A DNA stretch of 64,000 bases from Merluccius polli (Eukaryota > Chordata > Actinopteri > Gadiformes > Merlucciidae). The DNA is taken from NCBI GenBank assembly GCA_030340625.1, contig JAOPHQ010002024.1, forward strand, positions 62,501 to 126,500. The letters are read 5' to 3'. This document shows positions 43,900 through 59,125 of the stretch, piece after piece. The translations under genes were made by a program, and so were the position numbers. The notes under the pieces are model-generated. The model saw only the letters and a list, made by a program, of their open reading frames with translations. It was not told the DNA's origin and ran no database searches. Position 1 is the stretch's first letter. Each line of letters opens with the position of its first letter.

Positions 43900-44363
43900 G
43901 GCGCTGTCCGCGCGCACATCTATAACGCAACGCGGGCGTCAGCGGCGCGAGCGGCGCGCGGGGGGACGGGATGACAGCACGCGCCGCCGGAACCGTCCGT
44001 TTATAGCGAAGTTCGGGTTGAGCTGACGACGTGGGGAGAAGTTGGGCGCAGATAAACAAACAGCCAGCCAGGCCCGCCGCTCCGGGTCGAGCCGAAACCC
44101 GAGCCGAGCCGACGGGACTAGACTGGACCAGTGACCCGCCAGTTGGTCCGAGCCTCCGCGGTCCCGGTTAATGATTACCGCGACCCCGCGACGCGCCGCG
44201 GGTCAGCTGTCAGCACCGGGCGCACAAAGCGGACTGGGAGCAGCGCGAGGAGCCCCGAGGAGCCGTGTTACCAGGACCAGAACCAGGACCGGCCCCGCCA
44301 TGGACCGGCCCGAGTAGCGTGTCGACTGTAAACCAACCCGGTACTGAGAAGTGCGAGACGTCA
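43900..44363 (+). promoter_or_regulatory. ube2r2 CpG island and probable non-coding first exon
   Basis: CpG-dense DNA ends in a good donor, CAG/GTAACC, after 44363. It lies about 0.85 kb from the ubap1 YY1 element, on the opposite strand, so the two genes probably share a bidirectional promoter region. A five-codon upstream ORF in strong context (CCGCCATGG, ATG at 44300, stop 44315-44317) would lie in this leader. Confidence 0.5.
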
Positions 44364-44573
44364 GGTAACCATAACTCTCCCCCCTCCTCCCCCATAAGGC
44401 CCTCAGTCCCATACTGGGCCACTAGCAGGGCTGCAACAGAGCCATTTTGTCTGGAATAGACTCAGTATTCAGGGGGTTTGGATCCTGCCGTCCCCCCCTG
44501 AGGTGGTGTGTACCTTAACATGGTGGAGGATCATTGTAGACCCTGTTTATGTTGTTGGTAAATGCAACCCCAC

Positions 44574-44601
44574 CGCCCCCCCCCCCCCCCCCCCCCCCAC
44601 A

Positions 44602-44694
<93 letters not shown>

Positions 44695-45030
44695 ACCACT
44701 ACCAGCAGCACCACCACCTCCACCCACCAGCAACACCACCACTACCAGCAGCACCACCACCTCCACCCACCAGCAACACCACCACCCACCAGCAGCAGCT
44801 CCACCACCACCACTACCACCACCACCAGCACCACCCCCCCCACACACACACGCCCACCACCACCACCAGCAGCACCATCACCTCCACCCATCAGCAACAC
44901 CACCACCCACCAGCACCACCACCCCACCAGCAGCAGCAGCAGCAGCACCACCCCCCCCCCCCCCTACCACCATCACCCCCACCCACCACCACCATCACCC
45001 CCACCCAACACCACCAGCAGCACCACCCTC
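44574..45030. repeat. Compound simple repeat: poly-C, (CA)n and CCA/CAG triplets
   Basis: A C run (44575-44598) is followed by about 95 bp of CA and then 330 bp of CCACCA/CAGCAG/CACCTC triplets. It lies in the presumed ube2r2 intron 1. His/Thr/Pro-rich reading frames here are artefacts of the repeat. Confidence 0.95.
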
Positions 45031-45127
45031 ATGTGTTGCTGTACACTTTGATTCACATCAAGTCATTCTGTACTAAGAGACTCCAATCTGAAAAAAAAGG
45101 GATTATCGCATTTATTTGTTTTGTGAA

Positions 45128-45129
<2 letters not shown>

Positions 45130-45185
<56 letters not shown>
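45130..45185. repeat. (GT)n directly before the ube2r2 coding exon
   Basis: About 56 bp of GT, then GAGAGAGCAG, 18 bp ahead of the start codon. If an acceptor is used here (AG at 45192-45193), it has GT repeats instead of a pyrimidine tract. Confidence 0.95.
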
Positions 45186-45190
<5 letters not shown>

Positions 45191-45203
45191 CAGTGGGGTT
45201 AGC

Positions 45204-48091
<2,888 letters not shown>

Positions 48092-49094
48092 TGATCCGAC
48101 TGGTCTCTTGGTCATGCTGCAACCCCTCGGCCTCCTTTTTTTTTTTTTTTAAATTGAAGTACGAGTGTGTATGGTATATATGGTTCTGATTGTGAGTGTA
48201 CTTGTGTGTCTGTGTGTATCTGTGTCTGTGTATGACTGGTTCTGATTCTGTGTGTCTGTGTGTATGACTGGTTCTGATTGAATGTGTATGTTCTTCGGGA
48301 GTCTGAATAAGGTAAAGTTTGTGGCTTGACCCTGGAAACGGCTGGCTGACACATTCTGTCTCTGTCCTGTATCTTGGATCTCCTTAGCTCGCCGTTAAGA
48401 GTCAGTCATTCAGCCAGCCAGTCATTTTGTGTGCCTCTTCAACATAGCTCTTCTCATCTGACTGTCTGTCCCAAATTTGATGCAATCACCGCAACCCTGC
48501 GAAAAATGACCTACACACCACACACATCTGGACCAGCCCCCTGTAATGTCCACTACGTCTCCAAGTTCACGGTCTCCTAGGGATAAAAGATATGATGAGG
48601 AATGATCAATGTGACGAACATGGCGGTGAGCTCTCCTGACACAGGATGGAGTATCCCAGCTGTTCCTAAACCTCACGTTTCTGCCTCCTAAATCTCAGGG
48701 CCTCTGCAGATTCTACGCCAGGAGAGGAATCAGTCAAAGTCAAAAATATATATATGCCTCCTCCTCACCTTCATCTTCTTACCTTTGTGTCTGTGGGCGT
48801 TGTAAGAGGACAGGGATTCATGTCCAAAATGTCTAATCCCACCACCATTTTGTGCAGACTGAGTTCCCGACGGTCCAGATGAGAGCCATTTTGTTTTTGT
48901 TCTTGGTGAGTCAAAAATCGGGACATTTTGAGAAACTTTGCACTCTGTGAACTTAAAGGCTCCTTTAACGTCCCAAAATATTTACTTTTTCTGCTGCTGT
49001 GCTTAAAAGAAACCCAACGCTGTTTTCCCAAATAGGATGGAATACAGTATGTTGAGTGACAGAAACTAACATTCAACCGTTTTATAGCTATTAC

Positions 49095-49219
<125 letters not shown>

Positions 49220-49306
49220 CTTCTATTATTTGACTTTTACTCATGCCTATCTCCACTCTGTCTCTTCTGCAGTTGGTTGAACATTATTGTTGGCTGAATT
49301 AACCCC

Positions 49307-49342
49307 AATGGTTTGTCCAGTTGGCAACCTGGACAAACCATT
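49307..49342 (+). other. Perfect 14-bp stem-loop in ube2r2 3'UTR
   Basis: AATGGTTTGTCCAG (49307-49320) and CTGGACAAACCATT (49329-49342) enclose the 8-nt loop TTGGCAAC. It lies in transcribed 3'UTR, so it could form in the mRNA. Confidence 0.85.
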
Positions 49343-49570
49343 CACACAGCCAGTGTTCTGTCGCCGTTTCTGGAGGCCTGCATTGGGCATAGATTAGACT
49401 GGTTTAGTTGAAATCTCCCTTCCGCCTGAACAGAGTATCATGTGACTAATATTATGTTTAGGAATTATCCTAACAATGGAAGCCATGCTCTGTTTTTAAG
49501 TTCTCCTGCTTGGCTCTTCTTTTTTTGATTCTAGTCATCACATTTTGCAGAACCAAGGACCTGACGTACT

Positions 49571-49577
<7 letters not shown>

Positions 49578-49622
<45 letters not shown>
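49578..49622. repeat. (AC)n microsatellite in ube2r2 3'UTR
   Basis: About 45 bp of pure AC. With the GT tract 360 bp upstream, the transcript carries complementary (GU)n and (AC)n runs. Confidence 0.95.
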
Positions 49623-49625
<3 letters not shown>

Positions 49626-50697
49626 TGGACTTACTGCCAAGGAAATCCAGTTGGTCGACAAAGTTCGACAAACTTTTAAGTGCTATGAAGTGATTGATGC
49701 ATGTAGAAGTTATTTTCTCCTTGTTAGTCTCCTGCTGGGGAAAAAAAGAACTTGTGACTCTTGACTGTGAAACAAAATGCTTTAATTTCCATGTTGCTTT
49801 CCGCATTTGAGCCACCCTATGGTGATGGAGGAAGGACCTTCTGCTCACCAGCCGGGGGCAGTCGTCACCAAGCGGGGGGCAGTCGTGGATCTAGTGGTCA
49901 TTCAGACCACAGGGAGTGGCTTCATGCTGTGGATCTCCTCCTCGCCCAAGAGCAGAAGACTGATGTCAATTCATGGTGGAGGTCTGGTGAGCATCTAGAG
50001 AAGAAGTTTTCACGTCCCATTTCACATGTTGTATTCAGAGAGTAGAACCAGCAGTAGTCGATATGTTCCTCTTTAGGGGCTGGTCGTCAGGATAGCTGAT
50101 GAAAAGAAGAAACATTATCTTAAGTCACCCTTTTTTGTAACTTGTGTGTTGCCTTTCGTTTAGTTTTGTTTTCCTTAGAATGTAGAGACTATGAAAAGGC
50201 TCCTAACACCACCCACACACACACACACCCACTACACACACACTAGTATATGTTTGAACAAACATTTGAAAAATATATGGAAAATATATATATCCATCTT
50301 TTGTGGTAGGTCAAAGGTGGATTCACTTAGTTCTTTCCATCCATGCGAGTGTGTTGGGAGCATGTGTTTCCTGCGCCCTAACTTGATGCCTTCTTGCAGA
50401 CGAAGGCTGCACACTTATTGGACTGAGAACTGATGTAGCCACAGTTGTACGGCTTCACTTGGCCTTGTTTGATTGTCCGACGCTTCATTTTGTTTTGTTT
50501 GCGAGGATACACGTCACATGAAATTTCTATTGTATGAAACATTGTTGGGGTTATGTTTGTGATTTTAGCGTCAGCGTTTGACTGACATGCCATTGGAAAA
50601 TGACAATGCATTGAGGGGTTTGGCTTGGTAAAGGGGGGAACTAATGCAAAAGAAATATACCGCATACAATTATTGTGAAATGTTGGCAATGTATCCA

Positions 50698-50703
50698 AAT
50701 AAA
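50698..50703 (+). terminator. ube2r2 polyadenylation signal AATAAA
   Basis: A canonical AATAAA about 2.6 kb after the stop codon. No other feature is supported in the 0.95 kb between here and the convergent nudt2 stop codon, apart from the hairpin at 51068-51099. Confidence 0.65.
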
Positions 50704-51067
50704 ATAGTTTGTCATTGGAGTACTTTGTAATGAAAGGTTTTCACCTTGTCATTGTCTCGCTTTTTGTTTAAATTGGAAGTGCTTCAACCATTAAAAATCC
50801 TTTCACAAAAGTTAAATACAGAAATATGGCAGACAAAATGGTTTTTGCTAAAATGTCTTTACTGTCTCCTATCTGTTGGTAAAATTGAGTCATTGCTTTT
50901 CCTTGATGGCTTGTCCTTCCATAGGAGCTCAGCGGTAACTCATAAGGGATGGAAATGTATAACAGTATGCAGCACTGCTCAAAACTATCACAGTAGAAAA
51001 AGGACTTTCAAATAATTTATTTACTTGGTTCAAATGTGGTCATAGAACAATTGATTGAAGACATGTG

Positions 51068-51099
51068 ACTGTTGAGCAACATGTCTGTTGCTCAACAGT
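51068..51099. repeat. Perfect inverted repeat, 14-bp arms
   Basis: ACTGTTGAGCAACA and TGTTGCTCAACAGT flank the 4-nt spacer TGTC. It lies between the convergent ends of ube2r2 and nudt2. Confidence 0.85.
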
Positions 51100-51676
51100 T
51101 GTACATTTGATTGTATTATAAAACCCAATGATGAGGGCATTGTTCTAGCCTCATGAGACCATCCCGATCTCGCAAGTTCATTGTTTCTCTCTGCAGATTG
51201 TTTTGTGAAATTCACTGCAAAAATGCAAACGTGAGTATCAGGATGGTCTCAGGAGGCTAGTATTGCCCAGCCAGTTACTTACTGGCTGTACTTATTATAA
51301 CACCCCTTCGATGGTGCGAAGAATGTTTTTATCAACACCTAGTGGCTAAATTGAGTACTTCCTTACCAAATGAATGCAAAGTGAAATCACAGAGCCCATA
51401 ATAGAAATATGTATCTAATAAGACCAGCACATGAATCATATTCCCATGTTTGCCAAGTCAGTTTGCTTCTGAAGACCACTGCGTATTCAAGTTTGCATTT
51501 TCTACTTGGAAATAATGTAATAGATGCCTTTTAGATCCAACAGAACAAAAACGTGTCTGAAAGGGTCAGTCAGACACATTCATCATTAAATTTATACTGG
51601 AAACGACAGCACAAAAAAATCATGCAGTCCCAGTTCATAATCTTTCTGCATAGGCTCTCTGTGCTCTGCAGGGTCT

Positions 51677-52234
51677 CTAGGTTAGGTGTTTGTGTGCTGC
51701 CCTCAAGGTGTCCTGGAGGTCTTTGTACTGCGCCAAGGAGCACGCCTCCTCCAGAGGGGCCCAGCGGTAGTCCTGGTGCTCGTCGGACAGAGTCACGGCC
51801 GCCTCCGGGTCCCTCAGCTCGGCCAGCCAGTACAACACGTCCTTGGGTCTCCCCCGCACCTCGTAGCGCAGCTCCTGCACGAAGTCCTCCACCACCCGAA
51901 GATGCTCGGCGCCCAGGCCCGCCTCCTCCTGGGTCTCCCGCAGGGCCGTGGTGAGGTCGTCCTCCCCCGGGTCTACATGACCTGGCCATATCCACACAGG
52001 GAAAACATCAGGTTAAAATGGATTGACTGTTAGTTTGGTTGTATAGCTGACAGTGGTATGGGTTTATCATCATGACATAGGCCTAAATGCAACCAAGAAA
52101 GTACCTTTAGGTGGGGTCCAGTGGTGCTCCCCGTAGGAGGTCTGCAGCAGGAGGTACTCTATGTGGTTTGGAGGAGGTGAGGACTTGGCGAAGCGACGGA
52201 AGATTATGAAGCCACATGCGCGCAAGGCCGCCAT
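51677..52234 (-). CDS. nudt2: Diadenosine tetraphosphatase (Ap4A hydrolase), Nudix family
   Basis: Two coding exons, 52105-52234 and 51677-51981, give 144 aa (human 147). The protein starts MAALRACGFIIFRRF and has HHWTPPKGHVDPGEDDLTTA, followed by LRETQEEAGL. Together these make a complete Nudix box (G-x5-E-x7-RE-x2-EE-x-G) at residues 44-66. The KDVLYWLAEL and HQDYRW segments also match NUDT2. The enzyme cleaves Ap4A asymmetrically to ATP and AMP and so controls an alarmone-like nucleotide. The start codon is one base inside an exon whose acceptor (CAG/G-ATG) ends at 52236, so a non-coding first exon must lie upstream, probably within 52660-52800. Its promoter is back to back with that of rfesd. 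Confidence 0.96.
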
Positions 52235-52257
52235 CCTGCTGTGACAACAGAAAACCT

Positions 52258-52432
52258 CACATGGCTATATACTAAATACACATTATTACGACTTTATGGC
52301 TATATACTAAATACACATTATTACGACTGTATGGCTACTAAATACACATATTACGACTGTATGGCTATATACTAAATACACAGTATTACGACTGTATGGC
52401 TATATACAAAATACACAGTATTATGACTGTGT
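52258..52432. repeat. Tandem repeat of about 35 bp in nudt2 5' intron
   Basis: Five imperfect copies of a unit containing TATGGCTATATACTAAATAC, then ACATTATTACGACTG. It lies directly upstream (minus-strand sense) of the nudt2 start exon. Confidence 0.85.
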
Positions 52433-53370
52433 ACCGATATTACATCCGACCAGGAGTACATACTGTAGTAGTCATGTCTCTAACGTGTTATTTAGGCCTA
52501 GTTTCAGCCACATTCAAAGAGGGGGCTTCGAGAAAAACCCAAGTAGGCCACATAACCATAATGACAACTAAGGAAGTACTGACAGGTATGGTATTGTTTT
52601 ATGAAACAGTACCGTCTATGAAATAGGTGACAGTAGTAGTGAAAGATAAGATAAAATACCCCCAAAAGGACGGATCTGATCCGACTGAATCCCCGAAAAC
52701 AGCAAACAAGAGGAGAAGAGGTGGGATGACAGCAGTGCTAGGGTCTCAAAGACGGACCACAAAGCTACGTTTATAACGCATCGACGTTGTTCATGTGATA
52801 ACAATGTTAATATGATACAAAGGTGTCCGACTTACAACGAGTTACTGTTATATGGACGGTTTGTGAGACGATGTTTGACGTGTTAACGACTACAGCAAAA
52901 CTATTCAGTCCGCTTCCCGACGCTGATTGGTCGGAGGAAACTAGTGGTGCGTCATCGAGAAATAAACCCGGCTTGCAAAGCAAACCACGATATATGGTTC
53001 CACGTTTGTAGTTGCAACATAGTGGGTATTAATCCTGTGGTATTCAGCATTATAGGAATTATACTGAATAATAGTATACTGGATAATTGCTAGCAATAAA
53101 AATAATATGTTGTTACAGCTATTCCTTGTGCTTGCTTAATTAGAAAGCACATATATCCGCGAGCTATGACCATTTATGTATGTTGATAACAAATTGATTG
53201 ATGCATGTGATGAGAAATCCATGGACGGTTGAATCATGACGAACACACTCCCTTTTTGCTGATCTGCTTGCGAGCCCCTGGGAGACGGTGATAAGAAATG
53301 TACGCAATGTAGTCAACGTATACCAGTCTGGGGGTTAGAGATAACGGCCACCTCTGGTCTGTCCTACGTC

Positions 53371-53432
53371 CATAAAAGCTGTCAGTGCTCTGGTTGGGCT
53401 TGGGGCAGGATACGCTGTTGCTGAGTGCCAAG
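53371..53432 (+). promoter_or_regulatory. Candidate rfesd TATA promoter and non-coding exon end
   Basis: CATAAAAG at 53371-53378 could act as a TATA element. A donor, CCAAG/GTAAAG, follows 53432, which would end a short non-coding first exon. This would splice to the acceptor before TGTTTTGGAG at about 53979, 24 bp upstream of the start codon. It is inferred from motifs only. Confidence 0.4.
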
Positions 53433-54002
53433 GTAAAGCCATTAAAGAACATAATTTATAGAGAAATGGATATTGATATTGCAATACTATAATATTGGGA
53501 GAGTAAGTGTCTATGGAGGTGGGGGTCAGTGTGAATGGATAGCCTCTTGCAACAAGACCATTATTATACAGCAGCTGCCTTACATTTCTGGAGTGTATCC
53601 TACATAGTATGTTACTCTAGTTTAATTTTCCTTTTATGCATGTTGTGCTCTGAGATTGTCATCACTGGGAGCCCGATGCTTGTGTTGGAAAAGCGGACAG
53701 ATATACAGCCGTATCTCCTGGCATTTAGCTCACTCATTTGTCACACTATGCTGTTAAGATGATGTAACGAATGGTTTCTGTCAGTACACAGAAGAGACGA
53801 TGATAAAATGTATGCTTCATAGATATTTGGTCGAATACAATTATACTCCTTAAAAGCTGAACGGGATATGAGATACAAAATTGAATCCCCTTGATGACAG
53901 TGGTTGAGGAGTCAAAGGGTTTAATTTTTAACTTGTATTATTTTGTAATGATGCCTGACTCTTTGGGCTTGTCCACAGTGTTTTGGAGTACTGTCTAGTG
54001 CC

Positions 54003-55077
54003 ATGGAAGGGAAGGAGGATGCCAAAGGAAAAGCCCACCTTGTGGGGACGAGAGAGGAGCTGATTGAAGCCAAACGCTCCTTCAGAACAATAGAGGGAAG
54101 GGATGTGTTTGTCCTCTACCACCAGGGAACCTTCCACGCTATGGACATGCACTGTTATCGTGAGTCACATTTGAAACCACATTTTGAAAAAGATTAAGCT
54201 CTTCGGTTTTTAGTTGTAGACTTGATGCTATAGGGGGGGGGGAGTGAAGAGGACAGTAAAATCATTTGTCCTCCTATATTCCTAGATGTACCACGTCCTA
54301 AAATTCGAAACAGTGTACCTTACAAACATTCGGTAAACAGTGACTTGTTAAACTACCATGGCTTCATATATGACCCTGATATCTTGCTAACTTAATTATC
54401 TTGTGTCTCCTCCCACCAGATGCTGCAGGACGCCTGGGGGAAGGAGATATTGAGGTAAGAGTTCCCCTACAGTTGTGATTACTGAAACTGTTTTTTGCTT
54501 TTGATATCTATCCTCCAGAGGAAATTTCTAACTAAATCACCATTCACAATATAACTTCAGAAAAACTCCAGACACAAATGCATTCACCCTGCCAAGTTAA
54601 ACAGTTAATGAAGTAACATTTATTTGTATGTCCCAGTTAGAAATGTGAAGCCCTTTCACAATGCAGTTGCAACGCCCCCAGGGAAAACACTGTTTTGAAG
54701 AGAATTTCCTTACAGAAGATGTTGTTTATTTGCTTGCTTTCAAAGCTTCAACTCTCTTGCAGGAATTGGGTGGCAAACTATGCATAATTTGTCCAAACCA
54801 CCATTACAAGATTACCTTGGCCGAAGGGGAGGGGTTATACAAGTTCACCAACCACAAGGAGAAGCCTCCCGTTGTCTCGTGGCGCTCTAAGGGCCCAAAG
54901 CAGAGAGTCCACACGGTCACCGAGGTTAACAAGCAGATCTACGTCAAGCTGTCGGAAGACCCCACCTATTGGGAGTCTGATTTCTTCCAGGGAGAGAAGG
55001 GCAAGGTGGAGAGGGAGAAGGTGAAGGCGACAGAAGAGGCCAAATCCTCTAAAGCCTCACCGAAAAAGACTTCTTGA
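54003..55077 (+). CDS. rfesd: Rieske iron-sulfur domain-containing protein
   Basis: Exons 54003-54159, 54420-54454 and 54763-55077 join in frame to 168 aa. The start is MEGKEDAKGKAHLVGTREEL. The first Rieske pair, Cys51-x-His53 (MHCYHAAG), is completed only across the first splice junction. The second pair is Cys74-x2-His77 (CIICPNHHYK), and GEGLYKF follows. All four [2Fe-2S] ligands are present. The Lys-rich C-terminal tail (about 20 residues, ending SKASPKKTS) exceeds human RFESD (157 aa). RFESD is a soluble Rieske-type ferredoxin of unsettled physiological role. In human it lies near RHOBTB3 on 5q15, and rhobtb3 is the next gene here. AATAAA signals occur at 56019-56024 and 56275-56280. 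Confidence 0.94.
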
Positions 55078-55439
55078 TTTTTACTTCTGATTTATTTAGG
55101 CAGTACAAAACAATGATCATCGAGCGGTTTGAGTCATGTCTCAGTACAACGCCTTTAGATTAAATCAACGTAATCGTTAACAGGAAGTGTAGGTTTAACT
55201 GTTTTCTATAATCATTTCTAATAACTATATCTGTATCTGTAGATGGCGTGAAAATGGTCAACATTACTGGCCGATATTAACTATAATATTCTGAAAAAAA
55301 CTCAACTTTTTTAAAGTTAAGCCCCGCGCTAGGCAGCTCTGTCTGCCATCGGTACCATCTCCCGGGAAAAATTAAGGCTCACTTTACAGCATGTGTCAAC
55401 CATTGCGCGCGCAACCAAACCAGAAGGAATAGCGCTATC

Positions 55440-55918
55440 GGTAGCTATCCCCAGTAGCTATCCCCAGTAGCTATCCCCAGTAACTATCCCCAGTAGCTAT
55501 CCCCAGTAACTATCCCCAGTAACTATCCCCATTAGCTATCCCCAGTAGCTATCCCCTGTAACTATCCCCAGTAACTATCCCCAGTAGCTATCCCCAGTAG
55601 CTAACCCCAGTAGCTATAGGCCTACCCAGTAACTATCCCCAGTAACTATCCCTAGTAACTATCCCCAGTAGCTAACCCCAGTAGCTATACCCAGTAACAA
55701 TCCCCAGTAGCTATCCCCAGTAACTATCCCCAACAGCTATCCCCAGTAACTATCCCCAGTAGCTATCCCCAGTAGCTATACCCAGTAACTATCCCCAGTA
55801 ACTATCCCCAACAGCTATCCCCAGTAACTATCCCAAGTAGCTACCCCCAGTAACTATCCCCAGTAACTATCCCCAACAGCTATCCCCAGTAGCTATCCCC
55901 AGTAGCTATCCCCAGTAG
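55440..55918. repeat. 13-bp minisatellite in probable rfesd 3'UTR
   Basis: About 36 copies of units such as CCCCAGTAGCTAT and CCCCAGTAACTAT, with scattered variants. No unique spacers. Confidence 0.93.
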
Positions 55919-56018
55919 TGGAAATGGCAGACGGTGGAACAACCGAAGTAAAGCCATTCTGCTGACACTACTTCTATCTGCGTATGCTGTGTTTTAGTTG
56001 CATTGAGTAAACTATCTG

Positions 56019-56024
56019 AATAAA
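56019..56024 (+). terminator. Candidate rfesd polyadenylation signal
   Basis: AATAAA lies 0.94 kb after the stop codon, beyond the minisatellite. A second AATAAA is at 56275-56280. The stretch 56300-57950 contains no gene I can support. Confidence 0.45.
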
Positions 56025-57957
56025 GCTCATGTGGCAGTCAGGGTACCAACCCAACCCAGTTCGCATTTCTCAACACATACTAAAGAATTTGTATCTGCTT
56101 TCATGTCTCCATTATAGACTAAATGAATGAATGAACTGGAATGACAGTTTTCCTCCCAATGTTTTCTTCTCCTCCCCCTCCGCCCCGACGCCAACCCCTG
56201 CTGCCGATAGCAATACTCCAACTATGGTATTACTATGCAATGCACATCATTACAACAGCTTTTGCCTGTTCCCAAATAAAATGACGCCAATTTCACTTGA
56301 CCTCCTCAGTGAACATGCTCCTTTCTTTCTTATTTCCAAAGTGTTTATTGTTGTGCTGTGTTGTTTGCGGTCGCTAACACCACTTTGAAACGCCAGGGTG
56401 AGAAAAGTTGAAAAGTCTACAGCCCCCTTTAATATATTTTATTTGTATAACTGTCATCCAATGCGGCTGTGTTTGTATGGAAAAATAACCCATAGTGATG
56501 ACGATGGAAAAATGATTCATGTGGTTATCGGCCTTCAGTAGCTTAGTATCGTATTGAGTATCGTATTGGCCAAGACATTTCACATCAGATCCCTACACCA
56601 GAGTGATGCTGATCCTGGGAGGACTGCTTCTTACCAAGGTGCTCTACGAGATGTGAGATGTTTGTCGAAATGTGTACATCTCTGCCATTTGGTGACCCTG
56701 GGAAAACCAGAGCAGAGGTGTTAAAATTGTTTAAAGGACATTGATTATTCATTAGTACGTTAAGTGAATGTTGACCTGTATCTTTTCCTTGTAAAATGTA
56801 TTTTGTTCTGTTCTACTTAAGAGATCTGCAGTGGAAATAGTGTTGGCATCTCAGGGTGGCTAAACACTTGGGCTATGAATGCACAGCTGTAGCCAGATGA
56901 ATACCAATACCTCTCATGCATAATGCATTTCCCTCACAATCAATAAAAAAGTTTAACAGACTCACAATCAGCACTGATCCATAAAAGTCTCCTTGTCATT
57001 TGATGAACGTAAAGAAAAATGGACCATCTACTAATATAATGTGGCTGATCGATGGGTCACTGAAAGGCCCTGATCGTGGATTGGCTCCGGAGCGACCATG
57101 GGCTGCAGAAGGCACGCCGGCGCCTACAGCCGCTCTCGGACCCGCGGCCTAGCCATGTGTCACATCAAACACGATGCGCACACGCACAGGACCTCGGGTT
57201 CGCCCTGAACGAGGAACATTCACAATAACACAATGATTTCCATGCAGGCAAAACGAGGAACCTGTGAAGGGGGGTGGGGGGGGAGAACGAGCACCAGATG
57301 GTGGTTTTGCACGAGGTCAAACGGAGAGGTCAGCGAGTATACACGACAGAGAGGTGGAGTAATGCCGAACGCCGCTCACGCCTGCGTGAATATATTTCAC
57401 AGTCATGGCCTCAGCATGTAAGGTAGCGCAACCAAAACAGCTGTCGTCAGGCCGCTTGGCCCCGGATGACTTGTGTGTTCTATAATTCATGGCAGTAAAG
57501 GGACACGCGTGTCTCTGAGCAGGCATTTAAAGCACGACGCTACGCCATGCCTTCAAAATATACACGGGCCGGACGCCAAGTAGGGTCAACGACCTTCAAG
57601 GCATTATTTAATATATTACTGTAATGACTTACATGGGGCATTAACCACAACTATTAGTTTGACATCCCACACTGAATGATCAACATATTCACTACTCTGG
57701 GCATGCATCTGGTGTGCAGGAGGCCCATTGCAATGTGACACCAGTCCAGTCCAGTCCATTTACAGCATGGTCCAGGTCCTGCTGTGATTGAGAACCAACA
57801 AACAATGACGAGCATTTTACAGCAATTGGCCACATCTGTGTGGCTGTAAACTGCTGGATTTATCTGCTGTCAAAAATACGCCTCGGAACCCCCCCCCCCA
57901 CCCCCTCGGAGCCGGGGTACAATAACGTGGCACTTTAATGGGCAAAACGTGCACGCC

Positions 57958-58440
<483 letters not shown>

Positions 58441-58499
58441 CGCGCGTGTGTGTGCTGAGTCAGGCAGCGGTCTCCTCGCTAGGTTTCTCTCTCAGTCTT

Positions 58500-59125
58500 C
58501 AGTTCCTCCCTCTCTCCCTCTCAGCCACACTGACTCCACTCCACCACAAATACTGCTTTATTACAGGGGGGGCGGTGCTGGTACTGGTTCTGGTGGTACT
58601 GGTACTGGGGTGCTGGTGTGGGGGGGTGCTGGTGTGTTTGGGGGAGGAGGGGGGGGGGGGGGGGGGCGCTGCTGTCATTCCCTCTCCACGGACTAACCCC
58701 GGTCCCGGTGTCATGGACTTGGGACGCCGAGGTGCAGGGGGGATTTTTTCCGTTGTTCCGTCCTCTGGTTCCGAGCGGCAACTTGTTCCTCCGTAGCGCC
58801 GCGCCGCCGCCGCGCCGCGCACACACTCCGATGCGCATCTGCGGCCAGGACGTTTCTCTGCTCCTTCCTCCTCCTCCTCCTCCTCCTCCTCTCCTTCCTC
58901 CTCCTCTCAAAACGGTTCGCGTTGACGGTCGTTGACCGGGGAGGCGCGCACACGTGCCGCGGAGAAAAACCCACAACCCGCACCACCGCAACCCGTCCGC
59001 CGCCGTCCGTCCGGCCGTGATTTCCGCGCCGCGGATGAGCGGCAGCACCAGAACCCGCGGAGCCGCGACTCATTGCGGAAAAGCGTCGGACTGCAGACGC
59101 GCGTGAAGACGGAGAACCGCAGCAT
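58500..59125 (+). promoter_or_regulatory. rhobtb3 CpG-rich promoter and 5'UTR
   Basis: CpG-dense DNA from about 58700 to 59125 ends in AT/GTGAGT, the proposed exon 1 donor. A 23-codon upstream ORF (ATG at 59035, stop 59104-59106) would lie in the leader. The start of transcription is not resolved. A G-run at about 58650-58667 and TCC repeats (58866-58915) lie in the same interval. Confidence 0.6.

Noticed and set aside
44503..45185. Long His/Thr/Pro-rich and Gly/Val-rich reading frames on both strands
   Set aside because: They are translations of (CA)n and CCA/CAG triplets in the ube2r2 leader intron, with no protein family resemblance.
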